Positions 24,133-32,768 of a stretch of 38,125 nucleotides of DNA are shown one piece after another. The translations under genes and the position numbers were made by a program. The stretch covers positions 1 to 38,125 of the forward strand of contig MWBZ01000031.1 in NCBI GenBank assembly GCA_002069765.1, given 5' to 3'. This DNA is from a bacterium ADurb.Bin243. GTDB taxonomy: Bacteria; Muiribacteriota; UBA9980. A model generated the notes under the pieces. The model was not told the origin of the DNA. It ran no database searches and worked only from the letters and a program-made list of their open reading frames with translations. Every line of letters starts with the position of its first letter. The first letter of the stretch is position 1.

Positions 24133-24954
24133 ATGAAAGACCTGATTTCTATTCGTTCTGAAGTGAGCGGCATCGTTGAATATTTTCAGATTAAAACGAA
24201 TAAATTAAAAAGGGTTTTATTACCGGGCGGCATGATTTTCGTAACAAACCGCCAGAAAAAAGAAAGCGCCTTCAAGTTCGGTTTTCCCGAACCGGTCAAG
24301 TACGCTTTAAAATCTCGGCTCGCTTTAGTTTTTCACTGCCAGCACGGCGAAGAAATAGAAGAGGGCGGCGACGTGGCGACCATTTATTCAGAAATTGACG
24401 GCGTTGCCAGCGTAAAGAAAAATAAGATAATCGTCACTAAAAAAAGTATCGTCAAAGAATATACCATAGACAAGAACTTCATAATTCTCGTCGCCGACGA
24501 CGATAAAATAAAAATAGGCCAGCCCCTGGCTAAGATCGTATCGCCTTTTTACGGTATCGTAAAGTACACTTTCGCCCCGCAGGAAAGCGAAAAAGACCGC
24601 ATAAAAAAAGTCGAGTTCGTCGAAGTGCTTCAAAACGCCGTAGCTTATGAAATTCCCGATGAATTCCAGATCAAAGTGGCCAACGGCGCTGAAATTCAGT
24701 CCGGAAGCATAATAGCCGAAGGTGTTATACGCGAAGAAGGCTACGAAGACCTTTCAATAGAAAAGGAAAGCTTCGAAGAGGAAAAAGAAGAAGAAGAAAA
24801 TCCGGCCGAAGAAGAAATCGACGAAGCCGAAGACGATTCGCGCGGCGACTTCAGTTACGAAGAAGAGCCTATCGAGAGCGAATTCGAAGAAGAAGAAGAA
24901 CAGGGCTCGGGCGACGACGACGACTTCCCGCCGTTCAAGAAAAAGAAAAAATAA
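24133..24954 (+). CDS. RNA polymerase beta-prime hybrid-motif-like protein with acidic tail
   Basis: A 273-residue cytoplasmic protein of unnamed family. Residues 1-200 are beta-rich with three similar units: SEVSGIVEY (10-18), SEIDGVASV (86-94) and SPFYGIVKY (137-145), alternating with lipoyl-like turns GEEIEEGGDVA, DDDKIKIGQPLA and NGAEIQSGSIIA. The centre (84-135) aligns with the RpoC sandwich-barrel hybrid motif, where beta-prime has AEIDGVV, ...KEYxLP..., LLVxDGDxVxxGQPL: here SEIDGVA, VKEYTID, ILVADDDKIKIGQPL. Residues 207-266 are strikingly Glu/Asp-rich, ending in FPPFKKKKKK-like basic residues. None of the RpoC catalytic parts (NADFDGD) is present. Start chosen by GGGAGG. It could bind RNA polymerase or act as a biotinyl/lipoyl-like scaffold (no modifiable MKM or DK lysine context seen). 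Single gene with its own promoter and terminator. Confidence 0.68.
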   Translation: MKDLISIRSEVSGIVEYFQIKTNKLKRVLLPGGMIFVTNRQKKESAFKFGFPEPVKYALKSRLALVFHCQHGEEIEEGGDVATIYSEIDGVASVKKNKIIVTKKSIVKEYTIDKNFIILVADDDKIKIGQPLAKIVSPFYGIVKYTFAPQESEKDRIKKVEFVEVLQNAVAYEIPDEFQIKVANGAEIQSGSIIAEGVIREEGYEDLSIEKESFEEEKEEEENPAEEEIDEAEDDSRGDFSYEEEPIESEFEEEEEQGSGDDDDFPPFKKKKK

Positions 24955-24978
24955 ATAATATTCAATAAAATGAATATA

Positions 24979-25031
24979 TAAAAAACCGCCCGGATAGGTG
25001 GAGTTAAATCTTCCTTCGGGCGTTTTTTTTT
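24979..25031. terminator. bidirectional intrinsic terminator
   Basis: CGCCCG (24987-24992) pairs with CGGGCG (25017-25022). It is followed by nine T on the plus strand and preceded by A6, giving T6 on the minus strand. It ends both the beta-prime-like gene and the convergent envelope cluster. Confidence 0.88.
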
Positions 25032-25056
25032 GCGCATGTTTTAGCGAAAACGCGTT

Positions 25057-26334
25057 TTATGTTTTAAGCTTTTTCTTTTTGACGGCCGGGAATAGAATGT
25101 TGTTAAGTATCAGGCGGTAGCCGGCGGAGTTTTTGTGCAGCGAAACGTTGGTGGCGGGCGAGCCGACTTCGTGCGCGAAATCTTCCGGATCGTGGCCGCC
25201 GTAAAACGTAAAGCTCCCTTCTTTGAGCGTGGAATAAAGATATTTCACTTCTTCATCGCTTATCTGGCCCAGTATTATCACGCTGTCTTTTATGCATTTG
25301 CGCTTGAAGGCGGTGGATTGGCCGAGAAAGGCTTTCACCGAGGCTTCGTGAGACTGGGTAAGTATCGTGGGCGCCCGGTCGAGTTTCGCCGAGAACTCGA
25401 ACAATGTGAAATCGCCTTTATCTAAAGGGTTCCTGAAATATTTATTGGCGTCGATATCTATGTCGGAGAATTCGTAAACGTACGGGTCCATTTCGAGAGT
25501 AAAATCCTTGAATGCGAAAGTTTTAGAAAAATCCAGCTTCTGCTGGCAATTGGGGTCCGCAGGAGTGCCGTCTATTTCTGAAGGGATTATATCCACGCCG
25601 TCGGCGGCAAGGGCTATATCTATTGAATCGCAGGCGCAGCACATCATAAATAAAAATCCGCCTTCTTCGACGTATTTTTTGATAGTTTTAGCCACCGCGC
25701 ATTTATGAGCCTGGACGCTTTTAAAACCGGCGTCGCGGGCGTTCTGCTCGTACAGCCGGACCTGTTTTTGATACCAGACCGCGTTTTTATACGCGCCGTA
25801 AAATTTTCCGTACTGGCCGGTGAAATCTTCGTGGTGAAGATGCAGCCAGTCGTATTTTTTCAGATCGCCTTTAAGCACTTCGGAGTCCCATAGAGTGTCG
25901 TACGGTATTTCGGCGTAGGTGAGCGCGAGGGTTACCGCGTCGTCCCAGGGCCTTTTATCGGGAGGCGAGTAAACCGCTATTTTAGGCGATTTTTCGATTT
26001 TAACGGCGTCCATGTTGTTGTCTTTGATTATGGAATATATCGAAGCCGCCGCGTCGTCGCCGATGGTTTCAAACGAAACGCCCATGTAGTTGGCCGTTTC
26101 TCTGACAAAATCGGCGTTATCCATTAAAAAGGAACCGTTTCTGTAGTTGAGCAGCCATTCTGCGCCGATGCCTTTGGCGACGGCCTTGTAAACCACTCCG
26201 TAAGCTTTAAGATGGTCGTTCTGGGCGCGGTCCATGTAAATTAATATCTTTTCCGCGCGCGCGTCGCCTGCGAGCGTTAAAACAGCCGCTATGTTAATTA
26301 TAGCCAAAAAAAGAATCGCGTATCTTTTTTTCAA
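25057..26334 (-). CDS. exported protein of the family mislabelled asparagine synthetase B
   Basis: 425-residue exported protein: signal peptide with cleavage after GDARA (about residue 28), then a soluble domain opening KILIYMDRAQNDHLKAYGVVY and ending GGHDPEDFAHEVGSPATN, LHKNSAGYRLILNNILFPAVKKKK. From memory, proteins with these start and end motifs occur in Bacteroidetes and candidate phyla under the automatic name asparagine synthetase B. True AsnB features (Cys2 amidotransferase, SGGxDS ATP loop) are absent, so that name is not supported. A CC-A-C cluster (MMCCACDSID) may bind metal. The start is TTG, supported by AAAGGGGGA eight bases upstream and by the complete signal peptide; it overlaps the TPR gene by 41 bp. 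Last gene of the envelope cluster. The glutamine-amidotransferase-like fold of DUF4159 neighbours may be shared (inference). Confidence 0.72.
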   Translation of the reverse strand: MKKRYAILFLAIINIAAVLTLAGDARAEKILIYMDRAQNDHLKAYGVVYKAVAKGIGAEWLLNYRNGSFLMDNADFVRETANYMGVSFETIGDDAAASIYSIIKDNNMDAVKIEKSPKIAVYSPPDKRPWDDAVTLALTYAEIPYDTLWDSEVLKGDLKKYDWLHLHHEDFTGQYGKFYGAYKNAVWYQKQVRLYEQNARDAGFKSVQAHKCAVAKTIKKYVEEGGFLFMMCCACDSIDIALAADGVDIIPSEIDGTPADPNCQQKLDFSKTFAFKDFTLEMDPYVYEFSDIDIDANKYFRNPLDKGDFTLFEFSAKLDRAPTILTQSHEASVKAFLGQSTAFKRKCIKDSVIILGQISDEEVKYLYSTLKEGSFTFYGGHDPEDFAHEVGSPATNVSLHKNSAGYRLILNNILFPAVKKKKLKT

Positions 26335-28522
26335 TTTTATTTTCCCCCTTTATCTTAGCTAAAATTACCCTGGATTTGTTGCTTAAAAGCGCCGACGGGT
26401 AATTTTTAAGAATCGTTTCCAGACGTGCCGAGGCTTCGGCCGCGCCGTCGTTTCCTTTTTCCAGGTAAAACAACGCGAGTTCGAATATCGCTTCGGCGCG
26501 TTTTTGATCGTCCGGCGCGTTTTTTATATATTCTTCGATGGATTTTTTAAACGCGGCGGGCTTTTTTTGCTTGAGCTGAGTTTTATAGAGCATTTTGAGC
26601 GCGTCATATTTCAGCGGGCTTTCTTTTCCGGCGAGGCTTTCGAAGAGTATTTCGGCGGTAGAGTAATTTGCGGCGCGGTATTCACGCTCGGCGCTGAAAT
26701 ATTTATACAGATCTTCCTTGTTATCGTTTTGAGCCGTTCTGATGATTTTAATCGCGCCGAAAATATCGGCCGCGTCTTCATAAGAGGGATATTGGGCTAT
26801 GAGGTCGTTGAATTTTTCTATCGCGGCTTCGCACGACTCCCGGTAAAGCTGCGAATACCCGATCAGGGCGAGAGCGGAAGCCGAACGGGGATGGGTGCCG
26901 AGCGCGTAAATTTTATTCAGCATGGTTTCGGCCGTCTGATAATTGCCGCGGAAGAGCTCCTGAGAGCCTTTAAAGTAAACGCTTTCAAAATGAAAGTTCG
27001 ATGAGCGCGTTTCGAGAGCGTCGAAAATTTCTAGCGCCCTGTCGCGCATGTCCAGCCCTTCGAAATAAATAAGCGCGGATTGATAGAGGCTGTCATGGTA
27101 AAGTTCGCTGAAGCTTTTGGCGTTTTTGACTTCCTCGAATAATTTAAGCGCTTCGTCGTAGCGTTTCCGTGCTTTTAAAAATCCGGCTTTAATGAATCTG
27201 GCGTTGTATTCGTGTGCCGTCGCAGGGTAAGAGCGCGCAATTACGTCCAGAGCCTGCAGTGAAAGATCGTATAATCCGAGGGCGTCGAGCGTGCGGGCGT
27301 AATCTTCGAGTATTACGGGGTTGGCCGAGGCCTTTGAAAGCAAAAGGTTTATTTCGAGCGCATTTTCATATTTTTTAGACATCAAAAAAATCAGCGAAGC
27401 CAGCCTTAACTTTTGCGCATCCTGCGATACGATTTTTTTCAGCGGCCCGGATATCAGCGAACACAGAGGTTCGCGCGCGTCGATATTTCTTTTTAGCGTT
27501 TCGGCGAGCCTCTGTTCTACCGCGCTGAAAAGCGGCGGCATGGTTTCTATCACGCTGAAATAATATTCTATAAGGCTTTTGTAATCGTCTTTTACTTCGT
27601 AAAGCTCGGCCAGCTCGGCGAAGAACACGGTCTGGTTTCCGGCGGCTTTCTGGCAGAGCCGGTAAACTGATATCGCGTCGTCTATCATGTTATGGGCCTG
27701 TAAAATTCCGGCCAGAAAGTTATAACGGTTAATATCGGCGGATGAAGCGATGATCCTGAACCAGTATTGCCGGGCTTTTTCGACGTCGTTGAGCTGGTAG
27801 TATGCGTTTCCGGCCGCCTCTAAAAATAAATCGTTATCCGGCTGCATTTTGAGGAGCTTTTCGTAATAATAAAGCGCTTCTTTATACCGCTTGAACCTTA
27901 CCAGCAGGTCGCCCGCGTTTTTATAAAGATAGAATTCCGAGGGCTTAACCGAAATAATATAGTTATACTGCGCCAGAGCTTCGTCCACGCGGTTCAAAAA
28001 AATCAGGAACTCTATATAATCGTGCCGGCATATCATGTCGCCGGGCGACTTTTTTATTTTAGCTTCGAACTCGGCCAGCTTTCGGTCTATAAGGCCCTGC
28101 TGCTCGTAAAGCTTGAAAAGCTCCGCCCGGTTTCCGATGAACATGTTTTTATCATAGAAGGACTGCCATATTTCAAGAGCCTCTTTCTGGCGGTCGAGCT
28201 TTATGAGCGCGCGGCCCAGATAAAACGCCGACTGCGTGCCGTAGGTGGAATCGGGCGAAAGCTTTATAACCTTTGAAAAATAAGCTTCGGCGTTCTGATA
28301 GTCGCCCTTTTCATAAGCGCGCATGGCGCGGTCGTACAGGGCGAAAAGCTCGTCCGTCTGCGCAGCCGATTGGCCGGCTGAAAATGCGATAAAAAAAAGG
28401 CAGATCAGGCAGGCGAAAAGAGGGCGGATGCGATTTGCGAAAGCCCCAGCAGAAGATTTTTTTGACGAATATTGCGGTTTCGTAATATATTTTCCGGCGT
28501 TATTAAGGTTCATATAAAGCAT
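26294..28522 (-). CDS. exported TPR-repeat protein
   Basis: A 742-residue protein with an N-terminal signal anchor or late signal peptide (hydrophobic core PLFACLICLFFIAF around 33-47, then AAQ) and TPR or TPR-like helical pairs over most of its length. Clear repeats are AYEKGDYQNAEAYFSKVIKLSPDS, RFKRYKEALYYYEKLLKMQPDN and a C-terminal AIFELALFYLEKGNDGAAEAS. Such proteins act as periplasmic scaffolds. ATG 28522 is preferred over the adjacent GTG 28525 because AGGA is six bases before it. It lies 11 bp after the DUF4175 stop and overlaps the following gene by 41 bp, so it is in the same operon. In Bat-type clusters a TPR protein (BatB/BatC/BatE-like) commonly partners the vWA proteins. Confidence 0.88.
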   Translation of the reverse strand: MLYMNLNNAGKYITKPQYSSKKSSAGAFANRIRPLFACLICLFFIAFSAGQSAAQTDELFALYDRAMRAYEKGDYQNAEAYFSKVIKLSPDSTYGTQSAFYLGRALIKLDRQKEALEIWQSFYDKNMFIGNRAELFKLYEQQGLIDRKLAEFEAKIKKSPGDMICRHDYIEFLIFLNRVDEALAQYNYIISVKPSEFYLYKNAGDLLVRFKRYKEALYYYEKLLKMQPDNDLFLEAAGNAYYQLNDVEKARQYWFRIIASSADINRYNFLAGILQAHNMIDDAISVYRLCQKAAGNQTVFFAELAELYEVKDDYKSLIEYYFSVIETMPPLFSAVEQRLAETLKRNIDAREPLCSLISGPLKKIVSQDAQKLRLASLIFLMSKKYENALEINLLLSKASANPVILEDYARTLDALGLYDLSLQALDVIARSYPATAHEYNARFIKAGFLKARKRYDEALKLFEEVKNAKSFSELYHDSLYQSALIYFEGLDMRDRALEIFDALETRSSNFHFESVYFKGSQELFRGNYQTAETMLNKIYALGTHPRSASALALIGYSQLYRESCEAAIEKFNDLIAQYPSYEDAADIFGAIKIIRTAQNDNKEDLYKYFSAEREYRAANYSTAEILFESLAGKESPLKYDALKMLYKTQLKQKKPAAFKKSIEEYIKNAPDDQKRAEAIFELALFYLEKGNDGAAEASARLETILKNYPSALLSNKSRVILAKIKGENKIEKKIRDSFFGYN

Positions 28523-28533
28523 CACTGGTCCTG

Positions 28534-31500
28534 TTATAGTTTTTTTATGGCTTCGAAGTACAGCTCTATGATTTTTTCGTATGAACGGGGATATTTTTCG
28601 TTTTTAATCGCGTCGTCGAGCTTGAGCTCGCGTTTTTCCACTTTCTGCGCTTCGAGAGGTGCGGCCGCAGGAGCGGGCGCATATTTTTTGACCCTTTCGG
28701 CCTTGCGTTCAGTCGTCTGCTTTTCTTTGAAAAGAGCCTGCTGCATGTCCAGAAGCCTTTCGTGAAGTATTTTCTGGCGCGACTGGACTTTCGAATCGAC
28801 TTTCTTTTTTAAATATTCGGCTTCGAGGTTCTGCATTTCCGAACGCAATTCGCGCAGCCGGCGGGCCGGTTCGCTGTCGGGGTCCATGGCGTCGATCATG
28901 CGTTCGAGCGAGCGGCGTATCATTTGCTGTTCAAAAGCCAGCGATTTTAGCGCGTCGTCGGAGAGCTGCGGCATCCCGTTTTCCCCGGCTTTTTTCATCA
29001 TTTCTTTTGTTTTTGCGTTCAACCTGGCCTGCGCTTCGGCCTGTTTTTTTATCATGGACATCAGCTGGTCCATATTGGAACCGGATTTTGAACTATTTAT
29101 TATATCGAAAATATCAAGAAGCATCATATTGAGTATGCTGATATCGTGATACAGCTGGCCTGAAGCGTTTATGACGCCGGTAAAGTCGCGTTCGGCAAGC
29201 ATGGGCTTGATCCTGGCGAAATGCCTTATTATGGAGCCCGCTACGGCTATGTGAGCGGAATCGATAAGGATGGTCTTTTTAGAAAGGCGTGTGAGTTCTA
29301 CGGCCATATCGCGCGAAGCGTTAGACATTTCAAGGCATTTTTCGGACACCCCGTCGAGCGCGTCGACGAACTTATCGTTGGTGGCCGGTCTCATAAGGCC
29401 GTGCAGCGCGGAAAAATCCCTTATGATCTCCATTTCAAAACGCGACATGGCGTTGGCGACGCTTATAAGTTTTGAAAGAGCCTCCAGAAGCTCTTTTTTA
29501 TTTTTGTCCTTGAAGTCGTCGAAAGCTTTTTTTAGATTTTCCAGGTTGCGTTTCATCGACTCGGCGGCTTTTTTCTGATCGCCAAAAGCTTCGCCGGGAG
29601 AGTTTTTTGAAAGATCGTCCGCCGCTTTTTTCATGGCCGCGGATACTTCGTCTTTTTTGAGGCTGTTTAGCGCGTCATCCGCGGCTTTTTTTATGCCCTC
29701 GGATATCTGCCCGATGTCGTTTATATTTTTTTCGAAATTAGCGAAGGCTTTGTCGAAATTTTCGCCGGCCTGACGCTGTTCCGCGGCGAGCACCGAGTTC
29801 AGCTCCGCGTTTTCCGGAGCGGCCTTTTCGGTGTTTTCGGCCACCATTTCCTGTTTGGACAGCACGAATTCGAGCTCTTTCATGAACGTGGATAATTTCT
29901 GCTCTTTTTCCGCTTTTGAAAAAAGCTCTTTCAGCCGCTCGAATTTTTCGACGAGCTTTTTTTCGTCGAAGTTCTGCGAAAGCTTTTTGATGTCTTCCCC
30001 GCTGAGCTTTGTGCGTTCGACATTTTTATTGATATCGCCCATAAGCCTTTTCATGTCGTCGGATACCATCTGCTCGATCTTTTGCTGTATTTCACTTATT
30101 TTAGCGAGCGTTTCCGGTTTTATATAAACGTTGTTTTCCATTTTTTTAAGAGTTTCCTTGAGATCGGCGGAGAGCTCCCTGGCCTCGTTCATAAGGTTCT
30201 GCTGGTTGCGCGCTATATTTTCGTAATTTTTCTTGAGTTCGTAATCGTTCATCGCCCCCTGCTTTTGAAGCGCGTCTATTTTTTCTATTTTTTCCGCGAT
30301 GGCTTTCTGATCGGCGGAGATTTTGTTGAGGCGGGTTTCGATGGAGCCGTAAAGCGCTTCCAGTTCGACCGCTTCGTCGAATTGCGTGGGGAAGACGATT
30401 TTATTTACCGCGCTGCGGGTTGATTTCGGGCCTGAAACGTCGTCGTTGTCGTATGCTTCCGCGAAATAAAAAAGCGCCTCGCCGGGTTTGAAATTCATAA
30501 AGCTGAAATCGAGGACGGTTTTTTCGAAAATTTCCGACGCGCCGCTTTCGTGAAGGGTTATTTCACGGCTTTCGGCGTCGCCTTCGTTTTTATAGTATGT
30601 GAGAACGAGCCGTGAAACCGCGAAATCGTCCCTGGCTTTGACGGCTACGTCGATCTTTCGGTCGTACGGCGCGTTTATTACGCCGGCCGGTTCTATTATC
30701 TCGCACGACGGATACCTGTCCTCGTAAACGTTTATATCGTAAAACTTTCCGTCGCGGCTCTTCGTGCCGTCTTTATCCGTCAGTTCGATTTTATACGCGT
30801 CTTTTTTGTCGAGCTTGAATTTTGCCGAAGCCGCTTTACCTTCGGGCGATATCGCCATAACGAGAGACCTGTTGCCGGCGAATACGATCTTCGCGGAGGA
30901 AAGCGGCGCGCTGGAATGGGCGGTCAGCGTAATTTCGCTCATGAACAGCCCGCTTATCGAAGTGACGTTTTCTTCTACCATTGAAGCTATGCGGGTATAT
31001 TCCGGAAACCTGTAAGACGCGTTTATCCTGGTCACTTCCGGCCGCCTCCTGCAGGAGACGAAATAGGAGGGGCTGAACGAGTCGGAAGCGAGAGACCTTG
31101 CGCGGTAATAAAAATTATACGAAGGCGCGGGCAATTTCAGCGAATATTTATAAGCGCCGTTCTGCGCCGGGGATTGGGTCAGCCTGTAAACGCGCGTGTC
31201 GTTATTATTTTCCGGCGCATCGAAGACTATCTGGCGGTAAGGGTCTTTACGCTCGTCCGCCGTGTACTGGATGTGAATTTCTACAGGTTCGTTCCGGCTG
31301 AAGCCGAACTCGAAATCGATTTCTTCGTCTACGTAGGAAGTGAAATCCCGGTTGGCGGAGATTATCTCGAGCGGCCGCGGCATGAAAAGACCCGCTATTT
31401 CGGGCCAGAGCTTATTGAGCCGCTTTAGCCCGTCCGGCTGCGAAAAAATAATAGCGCTGGTAACCGCCAGTATGCCAAGGACGTAAAACAGCTTTTTCAA

Positions 31501-31947
31501 CGGAGAATAATCTATATATATTGAAACGTCCTTTTGCAGATAATGCTCCGCTGCCGCCTGCTGAGTATGCTCGTAAAGCGGCGCCGAAAAACCGTATTTT
31601 TCGATTTCGGTTTCGCCTATTTCAATTGAAGTGGAAAGGTAGTTGTGGCAGGGGTCTATTTTTTCTATATGCCGGGCGGCCTCGGATGCCGAGGGCTTTT
31701 TGAATACGGCGAAGTAATAATAAAAAACGCCGAACAAAGCGAGCGCCGCCGCGGTAGCGAACCTGTAATACGACACGTAAGCCGGCCCCACTTTGAAAGC
31801 CGCGTCTATGAAAATAAAGCTGATCGTGGCCGTCCAGGCGATAACCGCCAGCATAAGGCTAAGTTTAAGCCTGTTGAGGTTTACCGCCTTAACGGTGAAA
31901 CTGTTTATGAAGTTAAATAGAAGTTTTTTGCGTTCTTCATTTAGCAT
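28534..31947 (-). CDS. DUF4175-family large membrane protein
   Basis: 1137 residues, the characteristic length and layout of DUF4175: an N-terminal cytoplasmic/membrane part with three hydrophobic segments (about 28-48, 60-82, 152-170), a region of beta-sandwich (Ig-like) extracytoplasmic segments (170-520), and a very long charged coiled-coil region (530-1090) rich in Lys, Glu, Ala and Met, ending in a Pro/Ala linker. No catalytic motif is visible. The family has no settled biochemical function; its steady linkage to vWA, DUF58 and DUF4159 genes points to a shared envelope complex. ATG overlaps the DUF4159 stop by 11 bp; GGGTGA serves as Shine-Dalgarno. Confidence 0.88.
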   Translation of the reverse strand: MLNEERKKLLFNFINSFTVKAVNLNRLKLSLMLAVIAWTATISFIFIDAAFKVGPAYVSYYRFATAAALALFGVFYYYFAVFKKPSASEAARHIEKIDPCHNYLSTSIEIGETEIEKYGFSAPLYEHTQQAAAEHYLQKDVSIYIDYSPLKKLFYVLGILAVTSAIIFSQPDGLKRLNKLWPEIAGLFMPRPLEIISANRDFTSYVDEEIDFEFGFSRNEPVEIHIQYTADERKDPYRQIVFDAPENNNDTRVYRLTQSPAQNGAYKYSLKLPAPSYNFYYRARSLASDSFSPSYFVSCRRRPEVTRINASYRFPEYTRIASMVEENVTSISGLFMSEITLTAHSSAPLSSAKIVFAGNRSLVMAISPEGKAASAKFKLDKKDAYKIELTDKDGTKSRDGKFYDINVYEDRYPSCEIIEPAGVINAPYDRKIDVAVKARDDFAVSRLVLTYYKNEGDAESREITLHESGASEIFEKTVLDFSFMNFKPGEALFYFAEAYDNDDVSGPKSTRSAVNKIVFPTQFDEAVELEALYGSIETRLNKISADQKAIAEKIEKIDALQKQGAMNDYELKKNYENIARNQQNLMNEARELSADLKETLKKMENNVYIKPETLAKISEIQQKIEQMVSDDMKRLMGDINKNVERTKLSGEDIKKLSQNFDEKKLVEKFERLKELFSKAEKEQKLSTFMKELEFVLSKQEMVAENTEKAAPENAELNSVLAAEQRQAGENFDKAFANFEKNINDIGQISEGIKKAADDALNSLKKDEVSAAMKKAADDLSKNSPGEAFGDQKKAAESMKRNLENLKKAFDDFKDKNKKELLEALSKLISVANAMSRFEMEIIRDFSALHGLMRPATNDKFVDALDGVSEKCLEMSNASRDMAVELTRLSKKTILIDSAHIAVAGSIIRHFARIKPMLAERDFTGVINASGQLYHDISILNMMLLDIFDIINSSKSGSNMDQLMSMIKKQAEAQARLNAKTKEMMKKAGENGMPQLSDDALKSLAFEQQMIRRSLERMIDAMDPDSEPARRLRELRSEMQNLEAEYLKKKVDSKVQSRQKILHERLLDMQQALFKEKQTTERKAERVKKYAPAPAAAPLEAQKVEKRELKLDDAIKNEKYPRSYEKIIELYFEAIKKL

Positions 31948-32719
31948 TTACTTCACCCGTCGTCCGCTCGCCGTCCGGCGCCGAATTGCCGCCGGCGAGT
32001 TCGGCCTGATTGCTTATCAGCGAATAGTACAGAATATTTACGCCCATTTTAAAGGCGGTTTCCCTGACTTCCGGCGGGTCGTTGTGCGTTTTGGGGTCGG
32101 CCCAGCCGTCTGAAATATTGGATTCGTATGTGTATAAAAGCACTATGCGGTTTTCGTGGAAAATGGCGAAAGCTTCAGGCGCTTTGGCATCGTGTTCGTG
32201 AATTTTAGGAAGGCCTTCGGCGAATTTATAGAAACAGTCGAAAATCGGATGGCCGTCAGGAACTTTTTTTAATTCGTATTCGGGAAAAAGTTTTTTGACT
32301 TCCCGGCGGAAACTTTCGTCGAGCCCGTAGTCGTCATCTACGTATAAAAACCCGCCGTTTAAAAGATATTTTCTCAGATTTTCGATATCGGCGGTTTCCA
32401 GCTTGAGATTTCCGTGCCCGGTGAGGTATAAGAACGGCAGCTCGAAAATTTTAGGCTGGTCGGGCGTGACTACGACTTCTTTGACGTAGCACTTAACTCC
32501 AGCGCGTTTTTCGAATTCGCCAAGCATATTCGGCAGCACTTCGGGATCGTTGTACCAGTCGCCGCCGCCTTTATATTTGACGCGCCCGGCGGAAAAAAAA
32601 GGCTGGCTTACCGCGCCGGCTTCGTACGGCGATAACGATATCAGCGCCGCTGAAAAGATAAAGAAAAAAGCCAGCGGCGGCATTATAATTTTTTTAATTT
32701 TAATCATAAAAATTTTCAT
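31937..32719 (-). CDS. DUF4159 exported protein
   Basis: A 260-residue exported protein: signal peptide (hydrophobic core LAFFFIFSAALISL, cleavage near EAGA) followed by the diagnostic RVKYKGGGDWYNDPEVLPNML, LTGHGNLKL, GGFLYVDDDYGLDESFRREV and a C-terminal TAFKMGVNILYYSL. The fold is class-I glutamine-amidotransferase-like but without a Cys nucleophile, so it is thought to bind rather than cleave. It lies between the second vWA gene (49-bp gap) and DUF4175 (11-bp overlap). ATG 32719 has GAGG seven bases upstream. It probably acts at the periplasmic face of the vWA/DUF4175 machine. Confidence 0.9.
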   Translation of the reverse strand: MKIFMIKIKKIIMPPLAFFFIFSAALISLSPYEAGAVSQPFFSAGRVKYKGGGDWYNDPEVLPNMLGEFEKRAGVKCYVKEVVVTPDQPKIFELPFLYLTGHGNLKLETADIENLRKYLLNGGFLYVDDDYGLDESFRREVKKLFPEYELKKVPDGHPIFDCFYKFAEGLPKIHEHDAKAPEAFAIFHENRIVLLYTYESNISDGWADPKTHNDPPEVRETAFKMGVNILYYSLISNQAELAGGNSAPDGERTTGEVNAK

Positions 32720-32768
32720 ATATTTATACCTCTATTACGACTATTTTAGAAGGCTTAATGCGGCAGCC

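Noticed and set aside
25057-26334. Asparagine synthetase
   Set aside because: No Cys2 amidotransferase or SGGxDS ATP-binding loop, and the protein has a signal peptide; only the database-style name suggests it.
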